64,000 bases of DNA from Asterias rubens (taxonomy: Eukaryota; Echinodermata; Asteroidea; Forcipulatida; Asteriidae). Below are positions 1-11,212 of the stretch, piece by piece. The translations under genes and the position numbers were made by a program. Position 1 is the stretch's first letter. Every line of letters starts with the position of its first letter. Location of the stretch: positions 32,792,673 to 32,856,672 of the forward strand of contig NC_047062.1 in the NCBI RefSeq assembly GCF_902459465.1, in the 5' to 3' direction. Below the pieces are notes generated by a model. The model did not search any database and had not been told where the DNA came from. It saw nothing but the letters and a program-made list of their open reading frames with translations.

Positions 1-2750
1 GTCATTGGTCTAATTTATGAATTTGACAATATGTAATTAAGGGGTAGTGTTTTCTACTAACAATCCACAATTAAATTGGAACTAACATTTATCAATATCA
101 TTTGAATACAATTACACTTATAAACATATCCTCTGGTAACATGTTTATGACAACTTTAAAATTACATTTACAAAAGGGGGAAGGACACAATTATTTCACT
201 AAAATTAAAACAATACAGTTTAATTTAATACATCACATGTATGAACTTCATGTTGTACAATCAAAAGGGGCCAGGCCTACGTGTAGATGAATATTATGTT
301 TCAGTTTTTATGACACAGTTTAACTTGAAAATTAACTATATAAAATTATCTGCATTACAAAAAATACATACTAACATAGCTGAATGTGTACAATATTCTT
401 TCAAATTTATAGCCAACATTAAATCAAATTCAAAAATTAATGCTATAATATGAAACAAAAGTGTAAGATAAAACGTGTAACGTCGGCAGAACAAAAGTGT
501 AAGACAAAACGTGTAACGTCGGCAAAACAAAACATTGCTTGTTTTTTATTAACCTGCGCTGCGGACATCGGACACTAATATGCACTTAAAACGCGGTCGG
601 TGCATCTATTAACTCGGGCAAAAAATATCTTATGATAACCTTAGGACAAAAGGGTGAAGGACACAATTATTTAATTAATACTTATGAACTTAGGTTTGAA
701 CATTATATATGATCAGTGGGGGATGCCAGGCCTTCATGAAGATTAATTTTATGTTTTAGTTTTTGTGTAACAGTTTTAGTTTTTATGTAACAGTTTAATT
801 TGGAAATTATCACAGGTTTGAACTTTATATACAATCAGTGGGGGCCAGGCCTACATGTAGATTTACATTATGTGAAACGGTTTAATTTGGAAATTAACTA
901 TATAAAATTATCTGCATTACAAAAAAAAAAATTGGATAAATCAAAAGTAAGATTAAAAGAGTTTCACAAAAGTTTAAGATAAAATGGCGTGTAATGTCAA
1001 CAAAAAAATACTGCTTGTTTTTTTATTAACGAGCGCTGCGGATATCGGACATTAGTATGCATTTAAAAATGTGGTCGGTGCATCTATTAACTCAAAATAT
1101 CCTAACATAGCCTTAGGACAAAAGGGTGAAGGACACAATTATTTAACTAAAATTAAAACAATAAATACTTATGAACTTAGTTATGAACATTATTATGTAC
1201 ATTGTGTAATCAGTGGGGGATGCCAGGCCTACATGTAAATTAATATTATGTTTTAGTTTTTATGAATTAGTTTAATTTGGAAATTAACTATATAAAATTA
1301 ACTGCATTCAGTTTGTGCATCACAAACAGATAACTTTGTCGTTACAAACAACAATGTACATTATTCTTTCCAATTTATGCACCATAGTTAATTGTATTTA
1401 AAAATTGATGCTTTTATATGAAATGCGTCGTAACAGCTAATTTATTTTTGAATAAATTGAAAGTGAAATTGATAGAGTTACTCCATAGTGACGAGTTCAT
1501 AAAATCTCGGGTAGCGTCGGTAAATAAAAATATGGCTTGTTTTTTATGATCGCGCGCTGCAGATATCGGACGTTAATAAGCATTTTAAATGCGGTCGATG
1601 CATCTATTAAGTCAAGCAAAAAAAGCAGCCTCGCTTCCGTAAGGGTATCATGTAAAACATCTGTGTTGTTAATAGAAATAAGAAATGATGTTATTAAATG
1701 CTTGAGTTTTAAATCTATGTGTTAATAAAGTTTAAGTAAGCTTTGATATTATAAAACCACTTTTATTGTATGATTACATTAAATATTACTTAAAGAAATG
1801 TTTTGTTAATGAGGCATGTGTAGGAGGGGTGCTGTTGGCAAGAATGAATAAAATGACAGCGAGATAGCGGAGCACCCTCTATGCAGTAACCGAAATAAAT
1901 CTAAAACTATACATTATGCTATGAATATTGAAGTATGTTTGAAAAAATTATTAAGAACTTATTCATTTCAATAAATAAAAAAAAAAGTGTAAGACCGGCT
2001 TTGACGATTTAAAAAAATCTTGGGGAATGTTTTTTTTCTACGAACGCGCGCTGATATCGGACGTTAATGTGCATTTTTATACGCGGTCGGTGCATCTATT
2101 AACTCAAGCAAAAAAAGCAGCCTCGCTACTGTAAGGGTCTGTAAATCTTGTAGTACATAATCTGTAATTAAATGCTTTAATATTAAATTGGTGTGTTTAT
2201 AAAGTTTAATTAAGCTTTAAATTTTTATAAAACCACTTTTATTGTATGGTTACTTTCAGAAATGTTTTATTAATGAGGCATTTGTAGTAAGAGCGAATAA
2301 AATGGCAGCAAGATAGCGGAGCACCCTCTATGCAGTAACCAAATTAAATCTAAAACTATCATATTGAAGTATGTATAAAATGCTTGCAGTGCGAGCTCTG
2401 TGTAGTTCTTGTTTGAATTAAAATAACTAGTATATTGTTTAACTCTTATGGAGTAAATTGGGGGGGGGGTAGTAACTTGATAAGAGAACACAGTTTTTGA
2501 ACTGTTATTAGAGTAAATTAAATTTTACTTTAAAATTATTGAAGTATGTATTAAACACTTGCAGTGCAAGCTCTGTGTAGTTCTTATTAGGAATTAAAAT
2601 AACTAGTATTATTTTCAACTCTGATGGAGTAAATTGAGGGGGGGGGGCAACTTGATTAGCGAATGCAGTTTTTGAACTGTTATTGGGGGAAATTAAATTT
2701 TACTTTTAAATTATTAAGGAAGACAAGTAACTTATGTAAATTTAGTTTGT
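1..2750. repeat. degenerate complex tandem array, unit about 490 bp
   Basis: Recurring blocks appear at steady spacing. A block containing GGCCAGGCCTAC recurs near 270, 725, 845 and 1215. A block with a CGGTCGGTGCATCTATTAACTC-like core recurs near 595, 1070, 1585 and 2085. A block with AGCGGAGCACCCTCTATGC recurs near 1868 and 2317, and a TGCAGTGCGAGCTCTGTGTAG-like block near 2386 and 2560. The spacing suggests about four diverged units. No reading frame is conserved between copies, so this is satellite or tandemly amplified intergenic sequence rather than genes. Confidence 0.75.
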
Positions 2751-3270
2751 ACTTAAAATAAAGCACTAATAGACTTTAGATATAAAATGGTGGCAATGCG
2801 CAGTTTGTAGTGGTTGGGCCAATGCGCAACCTTCTTTAGACCTGTAGTTGATTGCGCTTTACGCAAATGATGTCATGTGCATAAGGTCCATTACGGTACT
2901 CTGTTAATTATTTTGTATTATTTATGTTGTTAGTTTAAATTGTAAAATTACTTGTAAGGTTTGTAGTCTTTGCGTTTACTTGAGAAACTTGTAATTTTGT
3001 GATCTTTTTAAATGTTCCTATTTTTTAAGTATTAAAATATGTCTTAAAGGTGTATAGCTTTACTCGTTAAACACATCTGGTAATATTTGTGTTGTTTATT
3101 TTTGTTTTGTAAATAAACCTTTATTTAACGTACACCAACTGACATGTCTTTATTCTATCTTTCTTCTTGTGACTCTTGCTAAGGTCAGAGGTCATAGGGT
3201 TCATCTCCATTTTTTTTTAATTCGGCCTGTCCATTCTAAGGTTTAAATATTAGTTCCGAGCAAATTTTTT
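2751..3270. other. unassigned AT-rich spacer
   Basis: I recognise no gene here. An AATAAA lies at about 3112, just after a T-rich stretch, and could be a poly(A) signal of an unseen plus-strand transcript, but no ORF supports one. Confidence 0.3.
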
Positions 3271-3273
3271 CAA

Positions 3274-3360
3274 GAGCCGCCGTAGCGCAGCGGGCTAGCT
3301 CACAGCCCCAGGAATCCTGGAGCTGTGAGCAGGGTGGGTTCAAATCCCTCCGGGGACCCT
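3274..3360 (+). repeat. tRNA-like SINE head
   Basis: The stretch has a tRNA layout: an A-box-like GTAGCGCAGCGGGCTAGC segment, a long central hairpin (ACAGCCCCAGG against CCTGGAGCTGT) and a B box GGTTCAAATCC followed by CCTCCGGGGAC. The presumed acceptor stem pairs at only about 5 of 7 positions and the central hairpin does not give a clean 7-nt anticodon loop. It is therefore read as a tRNA-derived SINE promoter region, not a functional tRNA. Confidence 0.5.
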
Positions 3361-3399
3361 TTTACCATTAAAAAAAGACTTTTTTTATAATTCTGATAA

Positions 3400-3474
3400 A
3401 AATGTGCAGGGCTTGAACCGGGGACCTTCCACTCTGTAAGCACTCTCTCTCACCGCTGTGCTACTGAGCTGTTA
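3400..3474 (-). repeat. tRNA-like SINE fragment
   Basis: On the minus strand this reads AGCTCAGTAGCACAGCGGTG (A-box-like), then CCCCGGTTCAAGCCCTGCA (B-box-like). A T-rich run lies between it and the preceding plus-strand tRNA-like block. No convincing acceptor stem or anticodon arm forms, so a tRNA-derived repeat is preferred over a gene. Confidence 0.45.
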
Positions 3475-3734
3475 TAAAAATCTAACGGTTTTTGGAGTGA
3501 TGAAGTTAAAAATGGCTGACTTAGAAAATATTTCAGAATTTATTTTCCCTGGCTCAACCCTTGGATTTCTAGCTGATCTGAGAGTTGACCAAGGGCCTAC
3601 CAAGGGCCTTGGAGCTTGGCTGGAGGAGTAAAATTTCTAAGTGCTGAGGGGCCAAGGAGGTTGCTCAGTGGGCTAGGGAAGGGTTGCCTCTGCTCTGAGA
3701 CTCCCGGGTAAGGGGCTGGAAGTTTGCTGGTTAT
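3475..3734. other. spacer, no feature seen
   Basis: The sequence is GA/TG-rich and grades into the minisatellite to its right. No ORF or RNA signal was recognised. Confidence 0.3.
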
Positions 3735-4600
3735 CCAGTGGGCTCGGTTGGTTGGGATGAGGACTTGGGATGATGGTGTAGGAGTAATTGGCTGGACTGT
3801 TTAGGATGAGGACTTGGGTTGATGGTAGGAGTGATGGGCTTGACTGTTTGGGATGAGGACTTGGGTGATGGTAGGAGTGATGGGCTTGACTGTTTGGGAT
3901 GAGGACTTGGGGTGATGGTGTAGGAGTAATTGGCTGGACTGTTTAGGATGAGGACTTGGGGTGACGGTAGGAGTGATGGGCTTGACTGTTTGGGATGAGG
4001 ACTTGGGGTGATGGTGTAGGAGTAATTGGCTTGACTGTTTGGGATGAGGACTTGGGGTGATGGTAGGAGTGATGGGCTTGGCTGTTTGGGATGAGGACTT
4101 GGGTGATGGTGTAGGAGTGATGGGCTGGACTGTTTAGGATGAGGACTTGGGGTGACGGTAGGAGTGATGGGCTTGACTGTTTGTGATGAGGACTTGGGTG
4201 ACGGTAGGAGTGATGGGCTTGACTGTTTGGGATGAGGACTTGGGTGATGGTGTAGGAGTGATGGGCTGGACTGTTTGGGATGAGGACTTGGGTGATGGTA
4301 GGAGTGATGGGCTTGACTGCTTGGGATGAGGACTTGGGGTGATGGTAGGAGTGATGGGCTTGAACGTTTGGGATGAGGACTTGGGGTGATGGTGTAGGAG
4401 TAATTGGCTGGACTGTTTAGGATGAGGACTTGGGGTGACGGTAGAAGTGATGGGCTTGACTGTTTGGGATGAGGACTTGGGTGATGGTAGGAGTGATGGG
4501 CTTGACTGGGATGAGGACTTGGGGTGATGGTGTAGGAGTAATTGGCTGAAGTGGTTGGGATGAGGAGTTGGGGTAATGGTAGGAGTGTTGGGCTGAGACG
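3735..4600. repeat. minisatellite, 45-50 bp unit, about 18 copies
   Basis: The array is built on GGGATGAGGACTTGGGTGAT plus GGTAGGAGTGATGGGCTTGA and a CTGTTT spacer. Two variants alternate: one with GGTGTAGGAGTAATTGGCTG and one with GGTAGGAGTGATGGGCTTG. The variants suggest a higher-order pattern. The proline/threonine-rich ORF on the minus strand is only the translation of the repeat. Confidence 0.9.
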
Positions 4601-4629
4601 GGCATGATAAAGCTTGGGAGGACTAGGGG

Positions 4630-5340
4630 TACGTTGGGATGAGATGGGGTTTTTCGTATTAAAGGTGTGGTATGGTACTTTTTAGTCAAAGTATTAAATG
4701 GGGTCGACACTTTTCTATTAAAGTGGTAATTCTTAGATGTAATTTTAACGGTAGGGGTTTTTCGTATTAAAGGTGTGGTGTGGTACTTTTTGTTTAAAGT
4801 TTATAAAGGGGTGGAACTTTTGTTATTAAAGTGGTTATTCTTAGATGTAATTTTAACTGTAGGGGTTTTTCGTATTAAAGGTGTGCTATGGTACTTTTTA
4901 TTTAAAGTATTTAATGGGGGTGGAACTTTTGCTGTTAAAGTGGTTATTCTTTGATGTAATTTAACAGTAGGGGTTTTTTCGTATTAAAGGTGTGGTATGG
5001 TACTTTTCAATCAAAGTATTTAATGGGGTGGAACCTTTTCTATTAAAGTGGTTGTTCTTAAATGTAATTTAACGGTAGGGGTTTTTCGTATTAAAGGTGT
5101 AGTATGGTACTTTTTATTTAAAGTATTTAATGGGGGTGGAACTTTTATTATTAAAGTGGTTATTCTTAGATGTAATTTAACAGTAGGGTTTTTTGTATTA
5201 AAGGTGTGGTATGGTACTTTTAGTCAAAGTATTTAACGGGGTGGAACTTTTTCTATTAAAGATGTTATTTAACAATAGGGGTTTTTCGTATTAAAGATGT
5301 GGTACTTTTTTCAAAGTATTTATTGGTGATGGTAGGAGTA
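4630..5340. repeat. tandem repeat, about 115-bp unit, 6 copies
   Basis: Repeated GGGGTTTTTCGTATTAAAGG followed by TGTGGTATGGTACTTTTT, then a GGAACTTTT and AAGTGGTTATTCTTAGATG stretch. Copies start near 4648, 4753, 4861, 4969, 5078 and 5187, and a shortened last copy starts near 5278. It abuts the 45-50 bp minisatellite, but the unit is unrelated. Confidence 0.85.
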
Positions 5341-5781
5341 ATGGGATAGGCAAGTAACCCTTTGTTTCGGAGGGTTTTCAGTCAATTATAAACAAATCTA
5401 CATTTATGGTTTACTTATTTGTATTGAAAGTCATGACTCGATGGTTAAGGATGGGGACGGGGTTCTATGTCTCATTTTTAATACTTATAATCCACAACAC
5501 ATTATAATGTAAAACAATAGCACATTAAAGTAAGGGAATGAGAGAGATTTCTTTTTTCATTTATAGAATCATTTTATTTGCCAACTCGAACTTCAAATAG
5601 TATATTACAATGTAAACAAGTAATCTTAACATTATCAGCATAAGACAATAGTTTTAATTTAGGTTTTTCAAAAACTTTGAATCTTTTGCCGAGTGATGTT
5701 TTAAGCACTATTTTGACACTTCTTGTGAAAGACAAAATGTTACTATTTTATTTGTCAATACATATTTCAAATTTCTACCCT
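5341..5781. other. unassigned spacer
   Basis: AT-rich sequence without a supportable ORF, RNA gene or repeat structure that I could identify. Confidence 0.3.
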
Positions 5782-5979
5782 GGGCCTAATTTCATAGAGC
5801 TGCTTTTAGATGAAAATATTGCTTAGCAGTTTTCAGATCAGCATAAACGGGCAGGATACCATACCAGTCACCTGTTGTTCACATAGCATGGTAGTTAGGC
5901 TGGTAACCATATTTTGGTAAGCATATTTATGTTTGTGCTTAGCTACTTTTGGGCTTTAAGCACCTCTATGAAATTGTGC
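5782..5979. mobile_element. MITE-like hairpin element, GGGCCCAATTTCATAGAG family
   Basis: The ends are imperfect inverted repeats: GGGCCTAATTTCATAGAGCT on the left and AGCACCTCTATGAAATTGTG on the right. Internal blocks include GGCAGGATACCATACCAGTC and GGCTGGTAACC. Related copies lie at 54041-54268, 57443-57685, 60500-60640 and 63472-63628. It is non-coding and looks non-autonomous. Confidence 0.7.
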
Positions 5980-6352
5980 ATGTTTTAAAATACCAGAAAT
6001 CAGAGATAAATCTTTTGCAACAGATTGCATGCTAGTAACACTTTTTACTATGAGGAATGTTTTCTTGCCCAATTGATTATGGTGCAACAGTTCTGTCATC
6101 GTATAAGGTATTCCTGTCAAGAAACTACAATGTCTGGTATTGGGTTTTTGGTTTTGAACCATGTTTTTTTTCACTTGGTCAATTAATTAATTTATCAAGA
6201 AAATAGCAAAATACTTATTGGCTCAGATATTAGGGTTTCGTCAGCCAGTCACAAATAAGACAAAACTTGTGAAGGACATTTTTAGCTTTTCATTAACATG
6301 AAATAATAATTTGCTTTTAAGATCTTTGTCCACTATGCAAATAATACCTCTT

Positions 6353-6545
6353 AAAGGCACTGTACACCTTGCGTAAGATTTGAGTGAGATATTACCTCTT
6401 TCTCAAAAACTATGTCACTTCAGAGGGAGCCGTTTCTCAAAACGTTGTATACTATCAACAGCACTCCCATGCTCGTAACCAAGTAAGTTTTTATTCTAAC
6501 AATTATGTTGAGTAATTACCACGAGTGTCCAGTGTCTTTAAGTCA
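6353..6545. mobile_element. MITE-like element, AAAGGCACTGGACACC family
   Basis: The element begins TTAAAGGCACTGTACACC and ends GAGTGTCCAGTGTCTTTAA, which is inverted. The interior carries GAGGGAGCCGTTTCTCA and CTCGTAACCAAGTAAG. The same interior recurs at 13228-13848 and 21230-21396, with end fragments at 19340-19590 and 59772-59835. It is non-coding. Confidence 0.75.
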
Positions 6546-8310
6546 ACAACATTAAGAGCAAAGACTATGGCTACTTATAATTATTGACCTATGAGTTTAC
6601 TTAACAATTTTGTAAAGCTTTAAGTTGTGGAGTAAAATAAGTGTACCTTGCAAGAAATCTAATTTTAAGATAAGGTTTTTTCCTCCTGGTAACAAAAGTC
6701 TATACAAAACCCACTATTTTTCTGAAATCTTAAAGCCACTCTCTCGAGAAGTATTCCACCCCAAGAAATAGTACATTTTTCTCAAACTTTGTGAGTTCAA
6801 AATACACACATTGTGTGCTTGCTTGCAAATGGTACACTTACTTTTTACAAGAACATTGACTCGAATGTAAGATTACATCAGGAATGTACCTGACATCATT
6901 AAATAACATGTCTACAATTTTACAAATGAAATCAACAAGCTAGTTGCTCATTTATCATTCCTTCATTATTTAAAGTGCCTTGAAAACATTGAAGTTTCAA
7001 TACAATTAGTTTTTCTCTCAATGTCTGAAGCTTTCAAGATTGTAATGAGAATTATTTGCTACACACTAAGTTTTAGGGTATCAGCTTTTTTATGCTGTGA
7101 AATGGAAACATTGAGGTGTCTTAAGATGTAACAGAACACAAAAAAGGAAGTCAAAAACTTCTATTTATGCTTAACTATGTAACTCATTGCAATCTTACTT
7201 CTGCATCTCTCCTGCGCCAGGAGTGTCTTTTAGACAGACATGGCTCATTATAAACTGCCACTATTATTATATGTATTATTATTTTTTATTATTACTAAAT
7301 GAACTTGCGTTAACTAGGGGTGTTTATTTGCCCTTGTCATCAAAATATGGTGATCCATCAATGACTTGATTTATGCAACATTCAAATTTTTTGAATCAAT
7401 TTAGCCAAATTGTACCTTAAACAAATTGGATCTGATTTGCCTGAACTAAATTTTGTAAATTTGTTTTAGGTCAGGCATGGTGTACAGCACATTTCAGATC
7501 TTTTACTTATCATCATACGATGCAAAATAATTTCATTCCTAGTTTATGGTTTAACTCAAGAAGAAATATCATGGTTTGTACTAAAAAACTTGTTAATTAT
7601 TTAAAATTGTATTTATGTACAGTTAAAGGGGTTTTGTTAATCAAAAACATGTTTCCTATCTTTTAAATCTGTTCTCAATCTGTAGGGACAGACCTCTCAT
7701 TTCGGGTTAGGCTGGTGCCAGCATTTCATCCCCAAAAATGTTGTGGCATGTGACGAGATATTCTGTTGGTATGAGTGCTGCAAAAACAGACCACCCTTTG
7801 ATGTTAGTGTAAAACAACCACAGGTATTTTACCTTCCTCTTGCGTAACCCTCACACATCTTAACTGGTGATGTGTAGACAGTGGGCTGACTATACGCAGT
7901 TGCAGGTCTCGGAAATATGTGATAGGTAGACACCATCTACAAATTAAGACAAACAAATGTTTATTATTAAGGTATATTTAGACTGTTACATTAAACAATG
8001 TAATTTTAGTTTTTCATGTACTCAGAAAAGAAAGAAAAAACAATGAGATGTAAGCATTTGAAACAACAACCCTTATGTTGAGCTATGTGAAAATTTGTTT
8101 GTTAAATGTATCAGAATTTATCACAAAGAATTTTGAAGTTATTTGTTTCCCAAATCCCCCCCCCCCACAAAAAAAGTTGTTATTGTTTCAATTTTTATAG
8201 ACATATTAAGAACATCATTCACAGTTTTAGATATGTTTGGCTTGAATGATACAGTAGAATTCCCAACCAACTCTTTACACCATACTTTATAAGCCTAGCT
8301 TATACTCTAC
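6546..8310. other. AT-rich intergenic sequence, no gene seen
   Basis: Only short incidental ORFs occur. A poly-C tract sits at about 8158-8166. Nothing resembles coding sequence, an RNA gene or a recognised repeat. Confidence 0.35.
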
Positions 8311-8516
8311 TGCAAATAGACCGATCCATTAAGCTTCACCCCATTGACCAATCACAACCCAATGCACAACCAAAAGTCTGACAAAAAAAACGTTTGACAT
8401 GCGTGTGTGTATGCTTGGCGCCACGTCAGAGTTGTGCAGAATGGCATTGGAGAGGCTCATGTGTTCTTGCTCACATGTGCACCGAGGGCGGAGCCTATGG
8501 ATTGGTCTATTGCATG
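8311..8516. mobile_element. short inverted-repeat element, AATAGACC termini
   Basis: The left end reads GCAAATAGACCGATCCAT and the right end reads ATGGATTGGTCTATTGCA, an imperfect inverted repeat around about 200 bp. The interior has short ORFs only. Elements with comparable ATAGACC ends occur at 37353-37508 and 62118-62302. The Penelope-like element starts immediately to the right. Confidence 0.6.
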
Positions 8517-8651
8517 ATGTGGAGAATAAGAGTAACTATAATTATAAATGTGAATGGTAAACTTGCAGGTACATCATAAGTAAAATCTCTTTTGAAGGAG
8601 TGGTGGCTCTGAAAAGGGCAGGTTTGAACTCAACGTTTCCAACAGTATACT

Positions 8652-10075
8652 TTGCTCGTCTTCACTTTCAAGCACGCCAAACTCATCAACAGCCTTACTT
8701 TCCTGAAACGATACCGCAACGCAGACCCGATACCCCATCAAGTCCACGACCCGATCCACACCACCCACTCCCAGAGCATCCTGCACCATGCAGGTTTAGC
8801 TCTTCTCCGAGAACATATCTCTGCCACCAGAGCTCAACTAGCTGAATTAGGCTCAGACACTGCAACCCTAAGGCAGTCCCTCCAGTCTACCCTCAATCTA
8901 CAAGACTACTCCAAGATTCAAGGTCTCAACCGAGCATGGTCCAGCAAAAGAGTCGAGTCCTCTAAGGAAAGAGAAACAAAAAGAGATTTCCGTGGTACTC
9001 AGCACTTTGCTACCAAGCCCCATCTACGCAGCGCCAGGGCCTTCACACAACACACCGTCGTCAACCTCAGCCAACGTCAGCTCACCAAAATGGAGAATGT
9101 CCTCTCCAAAGCCATTAACTTCGCCCTCACATCGCGCAACGATTCTGGTTAAAGACATCATCCAAGCCACAGAACCAGCACTCAAACATCTTGGCAAGAC
9201 AGCCGACAATCAAGCCCGCATCCAGATCCTGCAAACCCTCAAGAATGCCAAGCTACCAGATCCGAGCTCTACACCAAGACAAATCGATCCACTTCATGTC
9301 AGCAGACAGGGGCAACGCTACTGTGGTCATGTCCACTGCAGATTATGACCAGAAGGTGACTGTATTCTGTCAACCAATACGCGTAGACGCCTGCCAAGGA
9401 ACCCAACCGCTGCCATCGAACGCAACAACAACAACCAGCTCTGAGTTCTCCATCAAGATCAAGTCATCGACACACCCACGTACTGTCACCTCAAGTCCTC
9501 TGCACCCACCTTCCCACGCTTCTTTGGTCAACCAAAATAACACAAGCCCGATGTTCCACTCTGTCCCATCGTGGCGTCCAGAGTTTCACCTACATACAAC
9601 ACAGCCAGAGAGTTGGCCTCACCCAACATCACATCACAAATTCAAGCCAGTTCGTCAACATCATCAAAAACATCCACTTCAGCCAATCTGACATTCTTGT
9701 TTGGCCCCAGGGCAAGACAGCACTTCACCAGTTCCTGCAGCACCTCAACTCTCAGCATCCACTCATCAAATTTACCATCAGCAAGAAGAAAACCATGTCT
9801 TTCTTAGATGTCCAAGTCACAAGAAAAGAAGACAGGACTCTCACTCACACTGTACACCGAAAGCCCATACTCACAGACCGATATCTTCACAGGTGTTCAT
9901 TCCACCATCCTCGCTTCAAGTCTGCCGTCCACAAAACTTTGGTTCGCCGTGCTTTCAACACCTGCGAGCAAGACAGCTTAAGCAGGAACTTCACCACATC
10001 AAGACATCACTACAACTCAACGGATACAAGTCTTTGAACTTCAGCCAGCCCAAGCCACCCACATGAAGACAGACC
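8652..10075 (+). pseudogene. Penelope-like reverse transcriptase remnant
   Basis: Coding sequence is spread over all three plus frames. It starts with a region resembling the N-terminal part of Penelope proteins (LINSLTFLKRYRN near 8685). The SADRGNATVV motif follows near 9300, and a late reverse-transcriptase/thumb segment FLDVQVTRKEDRTLTHTV, HRKPILTDRYLHR lies near 9800-9890. Frame changes occur at least near 9150, 9350 and 9800. The core YxDD region was not recovered in any frame, so it may be deleted or too decayed. No function remains. Confidence 0.7.
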
Positions 10076-10219
10076 AGAATTCAAGGCAACCGTCACCATC
10101 CCTTACATTGACCACGCATCACACCAACTTCAACGCATCTTCAGCCAAGTACAAGTCAAGACCTTCCACACAGCACCCAATAAGATACAAGCATCTCTTT
10201 ACACACACAAGGACCAACA

Positions 10220-10520
10220 AGTCACTCAAGGCAAGCCCGGCGTTTACAGCGTTCGCTACGAATGCGGTAAAGTCTACATCTAGACCGGCTGCAACATATC
10301 TACCAGAATCAAGGAAACCTAAACAAATCAGCGATCATCAAACACTCGCACGAACAAGATCATCTCATCAAATGGAAACAAGCCCAGCTCATCGCACCAG
10401 TCAAGTTCTGGCACCAACGCAGAGTAAGGGAGGCAATCGAAATCAAGGCTCACAACACAGTTCCACAAGACATCGGATTCTTCATCAATGACATCTGGTC
10501 ACCACTTCTCAAGCAGCAGC
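10220..10520 (+). pseudogene. GIY-YIG endonuclease remnant of the Penelope-like element
   Basis: Near 10237 the frame reads GVYSVRYECGKVYI, then a TAG stop at 10281-10283, then TGCNISTRIKE. This matches the GIY-YIG pattern, with the stop falling where a Gly-Gln pair would be expected between YI and TG. Further on, a frame with KQAQLIAPVKFWHQRRVREA resembles the conserved tail of these domains. The position after the reverse transcriptase fits the Penelope order. Confidence 0.7.
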
Positions 10521-10668
10521 TCACCACAACACTGACACACTCCAACGCACACACATCCAGCCAGCAACGAACTCACACGCTTCACCAAACAAGAACAGCT
10601 TTGATCCTTCCTGCCACTAAAGTGCAGCCATACATAAGCTCAACCACCACCAGTAGTCCAGCATTTCC

Positions 10669-10699
10669 CTGAAGACGAGCAGAGTATACTGTTCGAAAC
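10669..10699 (+). ncRNA. hammerhead-ribozyme-like motif in the Penelope terminal arm
   Basis: CTGAAGA is followed by a C, then GAGCAG, loop AGTATA, CTGTTC, then GAAAC. This gives a CUGANGA box, a 6-bp stem II including one G-U pair, and a GAAA box, as in hammerhead cores. The extra C before stem II is non-canonical, and stems I and III with a UH cleavage site were not established. Penelope-like elements are known to carry hammerhead motifs in their terminal repeats. Equivalent motifs occur at 43201-43231, 47390-47419, 55202-55234 and 55314-55339. Confidence 0.45.
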
Positions 10700-10983
10700 G
10701 TCGAGACCAAACCAGCTGTTTTCAGAGCCACCACTTCTTCAAAAGAGATTTTATGCATGGTTGTACCCGCAAGTTTACTATTCATATTTTTATTTATAGT
10801 TACTCCTGGTTCATATAATTTAATTTAACCGTTGATGATGAAACCCCTGATTATTTAGCGTGATTGTTTACAAAACCTTTTTGTTAATAGTGGTTTTTGT
10901 TGAGCCAAGATTATACAAAGTCTAAAATAAGCAACAGTTTGCACTATTAGTTGTTAAACCCACATGTTGAAACTTGTTCTCAC

Positions 10984-11084
10984 CTGTTGATGGGGAAAAC
11001 CTTGCTGTACTTTGACACTTGGCAGAATACGCATCATGCATCTACTTCTGAAGAGATAGGTTCCATCTGACAAATGGCATCTGT
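10984..11084 (-). other. exon-like module A, copy 1
   Basis: On the minus strand a 101-nt block lies between an AG acceptor (GTTAGCTACAG) and a donor (CATCAACAG/GTGAGAAC). It contains TTGTCAGATGGAACC and AGAAGTAGATGCATGATG, shared with six further copies. In one frame it stays open across the block (LSDGTYLFRSRCMMRILP and onward). It may be an exon of a non-coding or protein transcript. Confidence 0.45.
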
Positions 11085-11212
11085 CTGTAGCTAACATGAC
11101 AAACATAAACAATATTTTGTAAAAGAGGCGTGTTGTTGTTCATCTTCAGCAACACTTTGATAATGCTTTGACCATACGAGGGCGCCGTACAAGCAATCTC
11201 AAATCTCTCTTG

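Larger units (their letters stand above)
8540..10800 (+). mobile_element. Penelope-like retroelement, decayed, with inverted terminal arms
   Basis: A decayed element runs left to right. About 130 bp at the left end (8545-8680) is the inverted copy of the right end (10668-10800); both contain the segments complementary to TTCAGAGCCACCACTTCTTC and ACCCGCAAGTTTACTATTCA. Between them lie broken Penelope-type reading frames. One segment contains SADRGNATVVMSTADYDQKV, one contains SFLDVQVTRKEDRTLTHTV followed by HRKPILTDRYLHR, and a GIY-YIG endonuclease remnant comes last. Penelope-like elements combine reverse transcriptase with a C-terminal GIY-YIG nuclease and often carry direct or inverted terminal repeats. 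Frameshifts and stops mean it is dead. Confidence 0.8.

Noticed and set aside
3274..3360. Candidate tRNA gene with a long variable-like hairpin
   Set aside because: Acceptor stem has mismatches and there is no proper anticodon loop; a repeat is more likely.
4417..4710. 97-codon Pro/Thr-rich ORF on the minus strand
   Set aside because: Translation of the 45-50 bp minisatellite; no start context, homology or codon bias.
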